This document shows, piece after piece, positions 55,436 to 64,000 of a stretch of 64,000 bases of DNA. Numbering within the stretch: position 1 is the stretch's first letter; every line of letters begins with the position of its first letter. Source of the DNA: Pleodorina starrii. Lineage: Eukaryota; Chlorophyta; Chlorophyceae; Chlamydomonadales; Volvocaceae. The stretch covers positions 8,690,501-8,754,500 of the forward strand of contig BRXU01000001.1 in the NCBI GenBank assembly GCA_030267565.1, read 5' to 3'. A program made the translations under genes and the position numbers. The notes under the pieces are model-generated. The model saw only the letters and a program-made list of their open reading frames with translations, searched no databases and was not told where the DNA came from.

Positions 55436-56280
55436 CAATGCCCCGTCTTTCCTGGCCAGGGGTTTGGGGGCTTGAAGCCCCCCGCGTCCGCATTGTCATT
55501 GTGCGGGCGCGGCCGTGCGCGGTATGGAGATCGGTGCGTATCTGCCTAGTAGGGGTGAAATGGCTCTTTTCGCACGGTACAGGTATGTCCTTGCGTGGCT
55601 AGTAGTGCGTCTGTGACGTCATACCTGGTTGCCGGCTCAAAAGCCCGCGTACGGCGTCGATATCCGAGGCGGCTCGCGTGTGTTCGTCATTGCGGCACGG
55701 GACCCGGACAGCCGGTATGCCTCATCTGCCATACTCATCATTAGGAGCTCCCGTACTTACGACCGTGAGCAAGGATCAAGTACTGACAAGAACTCAAGAA
55801 GCTCTAACAGGCTTGACGGCAAGCTGCGCTCAAAACGTATGCAAGGTACCAAGACTACACTGCGGGCTGCAACTACGGTACCCTGAAGAATTCATAAAAT
55901 TATTGCCCAGTACTAGATCCTTGCTCACGGTTGTGAGTACGGTAGCTCCTAATGAGTACGGCAGATGAGGCACACCGGCTGTCCGGGTCCCGTGCCGCAA
56001 TGACGAACACACGCGAGCCGCCTCAGAGTTACCTCTACGTCGGGGCGGCTCGACGCCGTTAGCGGGCTTTTGAGCCGGCAACCAGGTATGACGTCACAGA
56101 CGCACTACTAGCCACGCAAGGATATACCTGTACCGTGCGAAAAGAGGAAAGGCCATTTCACCCCTTCTAGGCAGATACGCACCGATCTCCATACCGCGCA
56201 CGGCCGCGCCCGCACAATGACAATGCGGACGCGGGGGGCTTCAAGCCCCCAAACCCCTGGCCAGGAAAGACGGGGCATTG
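55436..56280. repeat. Foldback: two inverted R arms around core repeat 3
   Basis: The left arm 55436-55784 and right arm 55909-56280 are inverted copies of each other, both running from AGTACT at the core to CAATGCCCCG at the outside. Each arm has an outer hairpin GGGGGCTT-G-AAGCCCCC or its complement (about 55463-55482 and 56233-56251). The 124-bp spacer is core 3. Confidence 0.85.
55785..55908 (+). repeat. Core repeat 3 (124 bp)
   Basis: Starts GACAAG and ends TTGCCC like the other two cores, with the same orientation. Here both neighbours are R arms. Confidence 0.88.
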
Positions 56281-58051
56281 TCACGCCTGTCGCACTGCCT
56301 GCTGCGATGGCTCGCCCCCGAGCCACCCCTGCCTGTGAACTGCCGCTGGCTAACCTCCCGGGGACCGTCGCGATCCAGGAGCAATCGATAGGAGGGTACG
56401 GCAACAAGGCCCGAGTCGACGAGTCGCTGGCCACTAATCGACATTCAAAAGAGAAACAAGGGGTTGGTGTCGGCTTCCTTGAAGCCGGAAAAAGGGCGGG
56501 GCCCCGTTCAATCCGTACGGGTGGAGCTGAAGGGCTAGGGCGGCGGGGTGCCCCTGGGGTAGGATGAGCAGTCTGTCTAGCCTGTACGGCTAGCGACCGG
56601 TGTGACAACCGGTCCCCCTTGTATTCACCGAATCCTAGGGCGGCGAGGGCGTGAAGTGTGAGAGTATCAACATTCCTGCTGATAGACAGCCAGAGCTTTC
56701 AGCAATCCGCCCCATGTTTAGCATCGCGCGCCGTCTCGGCACTGTGCAACTCTTCCGGCCAGCGCATTGGCTGAAGTTACTTGACAGTAGACATGCAGTG
56801 TATCATTTACACATCACGCAGGCTGACTTGCCAATAGAAGGACAGCGGAACTGTTTGAGAGGGTCGCGATGATGACGTGCAGTTGCCGACGACAGCCGAC
56901 GAGAGTGCACAGGCTTCGCTACCGAGGTATTCGTCGTAGAGGAGGCTTGACAACTTTAACATTAGGACAGGGAATGTAGAAGTCCCCTAGGTTGCCGACT
57001 GGACTTGTTGGGCGGCCCGCAGATGAATCGTGCGTGCATTGGCGGCTTGGCGTCCAACAACCAGCAGTTTGCCCATCATGGTTTGCTCCTTGCAACCTTT
57101 GTAATAGCAATATGCGTCAAGACGATCGGACCGGCTAGCAGAGCTGCTGTGGTGTGGTCGCGGGAAGAATGTTCGCACGCAATGCAAACATAGTTGGTTG
57201 CTTGCCGAAACGAAGATTCATTTCACGCCGTCATGTCAGAATTCTACCTTAAGGAACGATGACTCTTCTGGAATTAATTATAGGCCGAGAGGTGATGGTT
57301 TGACCTCGGCCTCGGTCCATGGAGACTGCCAAACTGGTTTGTACTCATGCGATGTTGGGTTCCGATAATAAATTTACCGTGCAATAAAGAATGTAATCTT
57401 TTACTTATGCAGACTTTCCGTTGACCGAAAGTCTACACTTGTCCAATTACTTCCCAGACACGGACATGGGCAATCCTACAGGGCGGGGCCTCTTAATAAG
57501 TGAGGGTAATTGGATATTCCATGGGCATGTACGGAAGGATATGCGCTCGGAAAGGATATGTGAAGGGAAGGGCTCGTTTTTTGGGCAAACTGAAAGATGT
57601 GTATGGTTTGTCGCGCGTCCGGTTGTAAGTGTGAAGCTTCGTGAGCCTGCAACGGCGAGGCCATGCACTTTGCCGTCTGTTTGTTGTCGCGCAGGTCTTG
57701 AAGTATTACGTGTTGTTGGTCGGGCTTTGCATATTGGTTATGACGTTATGTAGACTTCATTGAGTTAATGATCTGTTAGGCCGGGAGGCGACATGGATGT
57801 TAAAGTGGGGACGGCTGTGGGGCATGGATGTGGTTAGCTGTAGGTGGCTAATATTGATTACAGTTGAACATTTTTTTATGTTCATTTATTCGGTATGGTT
57901 GGGCGGGGCTTTGATGGTTGGTGTTCGTCCATGGTCACAGCTTTGGCTTGTGAGGTGTGCATTTTGGAAATGACACGTGTGGTCGAGCGTGCCAATTTCT
58001 TGCGACTTCTGCATGAATGTTTAGTTAGCGAGCAGGTGCACCAGTGTGTGT
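56281..58051. other. Non-coding, partly AT-rich stretch
   Basis: I see no convincing gene; short ORFs match nothing I know. Three clear hairpins are present: GACCGGT-GTGACA-ACCGGTC (about 56593-56612), AGACTTTC/GAAAGTCT (about 57411-57434) and GAACAT/ATGTTC around a T-run (about 57866-57884). Confidence 0.5.
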
Positions 58052-58190
58052 TGATGCCGTTACAAGCTTTGAGCTTGTATGGCCCAGACGAGACAGGAGG
58101 CTCATGGAGCACTTGAACTCAAAATAAAGTACACAGAAAGAAAAGAAAAACGCAAGCCCTGAACTGAGTGTGGAATGCCGGTTGTTGTTA
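58052..58190 (-). mobile_element. LINE 3'-end relic
   Basis: On the minus strand, CATGAGCCTCC and an end hairpin followed by AGCTTGTAAC repeat the 3' end of the tandem LINEs, preceded by T-rich sequence as in their 3' untranslated region. The body is missing, so this is a severely 5'-truncated or related element. Its tail is only a trace (GGCATCAAC). Confidence 0.65.
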
Positions 58191-58224
58191 AGGGGTACGG
58201 CAGCAGGCGGGCGGAGGAAACATT

Positions 58225-60354
58225 GCGCTTCGCGCTGGGGCCCCGCCCAATGATGATGATGATGATGATGATGATGATGCCAAAGCGCTGCCTACGTGCG
58301 GCTGCCCGACTTCTCGGCTAGCGGTGTAGCCCCACGGGATTGGCTGCACGCCCCGTCGTCTGTCGTACAGAGGACACTATTGAGGGAACGGATAGCGCCC
58401 GGTTGGCACTGGGCAGCGGCGCTCGCGCGGCAGGCCGCCAGGGATCCGGTGGGATCATCGCCGTACACGGCCGTACCAGGCCGTACCGCGCCATGTCCTC
58501 CCGGCCCCACGCAGCCCCTTCAATCTTCCAACCGCAATCCTTGAATCTATATTTTAATTTACTCACTCTTTTGTTCTACTAAAATCGCTCACATTATTTG
58601 GTCTACTCGTTGGTATACTCACGAACCGAAAACCATCCAGCAGGGGTAGGCGACACCCTCTCCCGCTTGACCCCCCGTCCGCACCTCCACAGGCCTCTTC
58701 ACACAGCGCGGGAATGTTTGTACACTCGAGGTTCCCTACGTGCTTTTTAGTCCTTAACCCTCCGCCGTGGCCTTGCGGCAGGCCTTCTGCAAGTCGGAGG
58801 GTCTGGCCGCCCTTGCCGCGGAGGTGGAGGTCGTGGGGAGCCAGATGGTTGTGAGACGCGGGAGAGGGGTGGCGACAGTCGGCGGGGTCACCAACGCCGC
58901 CGCCGGGCAGCACAGCGCAGCGCAGCGCGCCGTGCGAGACGGACACGGGCACGAACAAGGGCACGGACACGGCGGCGCCGCAGGCGCGCAGCGCGGTGCA
59001 TGGAGACACGGCAAGCAGCAGCACACCGCAACGACGCCACGCCACGCTACGCCACGCGGCGCAGGGATAGACGCAGGACGCCTCACGCAATGGATGGGCC
59101 TTCGACCTGCCGCGCCGCGCCACGCCGCGGTCAGCGCATGCAAATGGGCCCCCGCAGGCCCCCTCCACCCCTTCACCGCCGCTTGGCCCCCCCCCACCCA
59201 TTCGCTCCCTGCTCCTCCCCCTGGCCCCCCTCCCCCCAGGCGGCCCATTTCACCGGTGCGCTCCCTTCCATCGGTTCCGACAGCGCCACGAGTGGCGCTT
59301 CGCGCTGGGGCCCCGCCCAATGATGATGATGATGATGATGCCAAAGCGCTGCCTACGTGCGGCTGCCCGACTTCTCGGCTAGCGGTGTAGCCCCACGGGA
59401 TTGGCTGCACGCCCCGTCGTCTGTCGTACAGAGGACACTATTGAGGGAACGGATAGCGCCCGGTTGGCACTGGGCAGCGGCGCTCGCGCGGCAGGCCGCC
59501 AGGGATCCGGTGGGATCATCGCCGTACACGGCCGTACCAGGCCGTACCGCGCCATGTCCTCCCGGCCCCACGCAGCCCCTTCAATCTTCCAACCGCAATC
59601 CTTGAATCTATATTTTAATTTACTCACTCTTTTGTTCTACTAAAATCGCTCACATTATTTGGTCTACTCGTTGGTATACTCACGAACCGAAAACCATCCA
59701 GCAGGGGTAGGCGACACCCTCTCCCGCTTGACCCCCCGTCCGCACCTCCACAGGCCTCTTCACACAGCGCGGGAATGTTTGTACACTCGAGGTTCCCTAC
59801 GTGCTTTTTAGTCCTTAACCCTCCGCCGTGGCCTTGCGGCAGGCCTTCTGCAAGTCGGAGGGTCTGGCCGCCCTTGCCGCGGAGGTGGAGGTCGTGGGGA
59901 GCCAGATGGTTGTGAGACGCGGGAGAGGGGTGGCGACAGTCGGCGGGGTCACCAACGCCGCCGCCGGGCAGCACAGCGCAGCGCAGCGCGCCGTGCGAGA
60001 CGGACACGGGCACGAACAAGGGCACGGACACGGCGGCGCCGCAGGCGCGCAGCGCGGTGCATGGAGACACGGCAAGCAGCAGCACACCGCAACGACGCCA
60101 CGCCACGCTACGCCACGCGGCGCAGGGATAGACGCAGGACGCCTCACGCAATGGATGGGCCTTCGACCTGCCGCGCCGCGCCACGCCGCGGTCAGCGCAT
60201 GCAAATGGGCCCCCGCCGGCCCCCTCCACCCCTTCACCGCCGCTTGGCCCCCCCCCCCCATTCGCTCCCTGCTCCTCCCCCTGGCCCCCCTCCCCCCAGG
60301 CGGCCCATTTCACCGGTGCGCTCCCTTCCATCGGTTCCGACAGCGCCACGAGTA
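58225..60354. repeat. Tandem duplication, two ~1.06-kb units
   Basis: Units 58225-59293 and 59295-60354 are nearly identical. After the ATG microsatellite the offset is 1061 bp; unit 1 has three more ATG triplets. Few other differences are seen (for example near 59151/60211). On the minus strand each unit holds exon-like sequence (SDLQKACRKATAEG-stop; HVGNLECTNIPALCEEACGG), but I cannot build or name a gene. Confidence 0.9.
58251..58281. repeat. (ATG)n microsatellite, unit 1
   Basis: About ten ATG triplets after GCCCCGCCCA. The matching run in unit 2 (59321-59342) is three triplets shorter. Confidence 0.9.
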
Positions 60355-61705
60355 GGGGAACGGGCGCCACCTCGAGCGCCCTTCCCTCCCCCCTTCCCCC
60401 CTCCTCCTCCCCCTTCCCCCCCGGCAGGTGCGCCAAAGAGGCGATCGTCGGCCCTCAGTCAGCACCCTCTCTCTCTCTAGCCATTCGTTGACAAACACAC
60501 TCTCACACTCACATACACACACACACTCTCTCTTGCGCGCGCGGTTCAGGCGGAGGCGCAGTTCCCCCTAGTGGCAGTCAGGTGTTTGGATCGTGTCGTA
60601 GTCGTAGTCGTAGTAGTACGGCGGCGGCGGCGGCGATGTGGGTCGGGACGGGACGCAACGTGGGCGAGTGAGTGAGTTGAGTGAGTGAGTGTGTGCCCCG
60701 CGTCTGCCGCGGGTGACGGGTGACGGGGGTGCAGCAGGTGCCGCTGCGCCAGCGCCATTTGAGCTCCGACGTCGGGAGGCCGATGCCCGGGCCTGGAATA
60801 CCCAGCTGCGGTGCCGGCCGCCGGTGTGGAGACGACCGAGTGTCGAGACGACCGAGTGTCGAGACGACCGAGTGTGGAGACCTCCGGGACCTCCAGGAGG
60901 GGGTCAGGGAGTGAACTGCTCCTTTATATAAAAATGAGTCACTGCGGACGTTGTTGATCATGCTGCTACCGCCGCTGAACCTCCGGGAGGGGGGTACGGT
61001 GTGTTCGGGTGCGGGTGAGGCTCAGAGGAGGAGGGGCGACGAGCCGCCCTGCGAAGCCGTCCCGGGAGCTGCGGGGTCAGGGGCGGGGTCGGGGGTCGGG
61101 GCAAGCAGAAGGGAGGAAACGATCAGTTGAGCCCCCTGCAGGCGGTGTGTGTATTCGTGCGTTGATGCAAGCGGATGGGTTTGGTTGGGTTAAGCACGGT
61201 GCGATGTGGGAGGACCGCAACCAGTGCAGCGACCCGCCGCCCGCATAACCAAGCCGGTCAACCACCGAGCCCGGCGTGCGGCGTAGTGCGTATGAAGAGG
61301 GCGACATGGCTGGCAGGAGAACCTGCGGAGCGGGTGGGTGTGTCCCAGACGTGTGTGTGGAGGGGGTGCGGGTGGGGGTGCGGTGGGGGCGGGGTGGGGG
61401 CCCAAGAAGGCGCCCATACATTCCCTGCAACTGCCCGTGCCCGTGCACTCATGTAAGCCAGCCCTCCTGTGAGGCCCCTGAGCGAACCGCGGGACGAGCC
61501 TCTCAGCTGCTGACATCCTCACCCTCCCCCGCACCCGCACCCGCCACAGAGCTCCACTAGGGTACAGCCAAACAGACAGCCAAACAGACAACCCTAAAAA
61601 CCCAAAAACCCTCCCGAGCGTGTCGTTACCCCCTCCCGCAGGGCCTCGAAGCAACCAGATTCCAGGGGGGGAGGCGGGCCCAAACACACCACACACGATA
61701 CCCAG
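60355..61705. other. Non-coding or 3' region left of the transaldolase-like gene
   Basis: It holds CT/CA repeats (60466-60540), GTCGTA repeats (60597-60625) and four copies of a 17-bp GAGTGTCGAGACGACC repeat (about 60830-60885). The GTCGTA part could encode, on the minus strand, a proline- and Tyr/Asp-rich C terminus ending TIQTPDCH, but without supporting exons. A TTTATATAAA motif lies near 60923. The right part should contain the 3' untranslated region of the next gene. Confidence 0.45.
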
Positions 61706-63812
61706 TTACCCACCATCTGCTGCCGTTGCTGCCTCGGCTGCTGCTGCCGCTGCCTCGGCCGCGACGGCGGCCGCGGCGGCGGCGCCCGCTCCGGAACCGT
61801 TGCGGTTGTGGGCCATGCCTCCCCCCAGGCCCAGCAGGGTGGAGGTGGTTGCGCCCTCGTCCTGGTCGTACGCGCCCATGCGCCGTGCGGACGCCTCAAA
61901 CTGCTCCACGGCGTCGAGAGTGTACGACACGGCGAAGAGCTTGGAGGCCACGGCGGGGGAGATGGTGAAGGTGTCGCAGCCCTGAGCGCCGAGCACGCGG
62001 TGTGGAGAGGGGAGCAGGGGAGGGGGAGGGAAGCTGGGGCGGGGGAGCAGTGGAGTGGGGTGGAGCGGTGGAGTGGGGGGTCATGGCACTGGGGTTGGGC
62101 GTGTGTGTGTATGTGTGTGAATGTGTGTGTGGCGAGTGACCAGGGCCCTGCACCGCCCTGCTGCAGCCCGCTGCCCGTGTGCGCGTGTGCCCTCCTCGGC
62201 ACGCACCCCCCACACCCCCTGGGCCACACGCACCCCCACCCCCTGGGACCACACGCAGGAAAAGGCACACGCTCTCGCCCCTCCCCCTCTCCTCCCTGCC
62301 CCTCCTCCCTGCCCCCCCCTCCCTCCTCCCTCCCCCCGTCCCTTCCCCCCCCATATGCCTCACCTCCGCAGCCAGACTCGCCATTGCGTACGTGTCCCTG
62401 ACCGAGGCCACCAGCAGCCGGGTGCTAGCCTTCTGGGCGGTCAGGATGCGCTGCATCTCAGCAACCTCCTTGTAGCCCTGAGGCAGCCAGGAGCGGAACG
62501 GACAGCGCAGCGAGGCGGATCGGAGCGCAGCGGATCGGAGTGAAGCGCAGCTAAGCGGAGCTGATTGCAGTGGACCTCCGATGGATCGCAGCGCCCCCCC
62601 CCACACACCCGCTTCCCACTCAGGCTTTCGGAAGGGCACCAAGAAACAGAGGAGAGGAGAGGAGAAGAGAGAGGAGAACAGAGGAGACGGGGCGAGAAGG
62701 GGGTGAGGGGGGTCGTATGAACATACGAACATATTAGTCGCATCGAAGGATCCGAGGTGAAATCGGCGAATGGGGGCGAGCGGGTGCCTCAGGAGGGACG
62801 ATCCCACGTCGGGGCTGGACCCCGGGCGAGCAGCAGTGCGACCGGGCGATCCGCGGCGGGGGCGGCCGCGGGTACAAGCCGCCGTCGGCCGGGTGAGGGG
62901 GTCGTTCCGGGGGCAGGCCAAATCCCCCGCCCCGCCCCGCCCCGGCACGCGGGACCGCTGTACCTGGTTGTTGCCGTATGCGTCGTTCATACGGCCCAGG
63001 TACGGCGCAGCGTACTCTGCGCCCACGCTCTGTGCCAGCAGGATCTGCGAGCTGGTGTACATGGCTGCGAGGGAGGCGGAGGGAGGGTTGCGGAGGGGGG
63101 GGGTTGGGGGGTTTGGGGGCGGTGGGATACGAGTACACACGAGTCCAGAGCGTGGCAGGGCGGCACTCCGTGGATGGTACGGCAGCAGAGGGATGGAGGC
63201 CAGGAGGCGGAGGGGGAAGAGGACAGGAGGATGCAACCCCCGGGGCGGCAACCCCCGTGTGGCGCTGCACGCACAGCACAACAGGCCCCACCCACCCCCC
63301 CACCCACCCGTCATGGTGACCCGGACAGCGCTCTCCTGCAGCAGCGCCGCCGCCTGGAAGCCCTCCAGAGTGCAGGGCAGCTTCACCTGAGGGGCCAGGA
63401 GCGGCCAGGAGCGGGGGCGGGGGGGCCGAGGAGCGGGGCGGGCAGGTGGCAGGGTCGCTTTCGACGGAGGCGCGCGTGTGCGGAGGGCTGGGAGCGGCCG
63501 AGCGGGAGTGGGCTCCTCCCGCCTCACAGCCAACCTCCCCCCCCCATGTTTTGTAATGGAGCAAATCACTCCCTGAATCCCCCCCATCCCCCACCCCCAC
63601 CGCCATCCCTGTCAGCCCCCTCCCTCATCACCCTCCTCCTCCTCCGGCCCCACTCACCACCACCAGGTTTGGGTTCATTCCGAATATGTCCAGCGCCACG
63701 GACACCATGCTCTGTGCGCTGTCGCCCCACGCCTGGAACTGCATCTCCCGCACCCCCAGCTCCTCGCCGATGCGGCACAGGCGGGTCAGGTTGGACAGCG
63801 TGCAGCGCTGAC
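61706..63812 (-). CDS. Transaldolase-like protein, 3' exons (5' end outside the window)
   Basis: Exons in coding order: 63812-63658, 63386-63308, 63064-62964, 62477-62364, 61981-61706; all have AG/GT borders and agreeing phases. The visible protein has NPNLVVVKLPCTLEGFQAA, in which the lysine matches the Schiff-base lysine of class I transaldolases, then SSQILLAQSVGAEYAAPYLGRMND (the barrel strand with a conserved active-site region), QRILTAQKASTRLLVAS and DTFTISPAVASKLF. Transaldolase moves a dihydroxyacetone unit between sugar phosphates in the pentose-phosphate pathway, often in plastids. An alanine-rich tail (about 30 residues after GLGGGMAHNRN) extends past the usual end. The N terminus and any targeting peptide are outside. 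A relative such as an F6P-aldolase-like protein is possible. Confidence 0.85.
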
Positions 63813-64000
63813 CTGGGGCGGCGGGGCGAGAGGGGGTTGTTGACATGGAAGGGGACGGCATAACGGGAGGACTCGATTGAATGAAAAGGAAGCCCGAGGG
63901 CAGGGGAATCGTTGGGGCATGGCGTGTGGTTTGGAGGTTTGTTTGGCAATAGCTCAGGACGTCAGGAGGCAATGGTGAGCACCGGAGGGATGGGAAGGGG
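63813..64000 (-). other. Intron or upstream part of the transaldolase-like gene
   Basis: No coding sequence is recognised between the last acceptor (63813-63814) and the window edge. It most likely belongs to the next intron. Confidence 0.5.

Noticed and set aside
56590..56640. Helitron 3' end (hairpin followed by CTAG)
   Set aside because: The hairpin lies about 20 bases from CTAG, farther than usual, and no helicase or 5' end is seen.

Overview
The window looks like nuclear DNA of a volvocine green alga (Chlamydomonas/Volvox group). Reasons: it is very GC-rich, its genes are cut by many short introns with GTGAGT/GTAAGT-type donors, it carries a two-domain pherophorin cell-wall gene, and it holds MYND-finger genes, a chromovirus, a KDZ-type transposase and an ATC-tailed LINE. 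No tRNA, rRNA or CRISPR array was recognised. All gene models below were built by hand from ORFs, splice signals and reading phase.

Layout. 1-2801: 3' part of a Ty3/gypsy chromovirus (RNase H, integrase, chromodomain), then three hairpin repeats, a polypurine tract and a 354-bp LTR. 5276-16820 (minus): a 12-exon pherophorin gene whose exon phases all agree, except for one extra base in a G7 run in the proline-rich spacer. Its introns hold large simple repeats and a SINE-like insertion. 17472-23913: two head-to-tail copies of a LINE (3202-bp period) ending in an ATC/CAT microsatellite. 23914-25787: AT-richer repeat DNA. 25788-29508 (plus): a KDZ-family transposase gene, convergent with a five-exon minus-strand gene of unknown function (29889-34083) that contains about 35 copies of a 45-bp repeat. 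The two probably form one mobile element.

34741-56280 is the most unusual part. A 123-130 bp core sequence occurs three times in the same orientation (40712, 48524, 55785). The roughly 7-kb cassettes between cores carry a three-exon MYND-finger gene and lie in opposite orientations, which gives a giant imperfect palindrome centred near 48.6 kb. Copies A and B of the gene look intact; copy C has a nonsense codon. The third core sits in the middle of a second, small palindrome.

56281-60354 has little coding sequence: a LINE 3'-end relic on the minus strand and a recent tandem duplication of about 1.06 kb. 61706 to the right edge (minus) holds the 3' exons of a transaldolase-like gene, the only evident central-metabolism gene here. 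The pherophorin would act in the extracellular matrix and the transaldolase in the pentose-phosphate network. Most of the rest is mobile or duplicated DNA.
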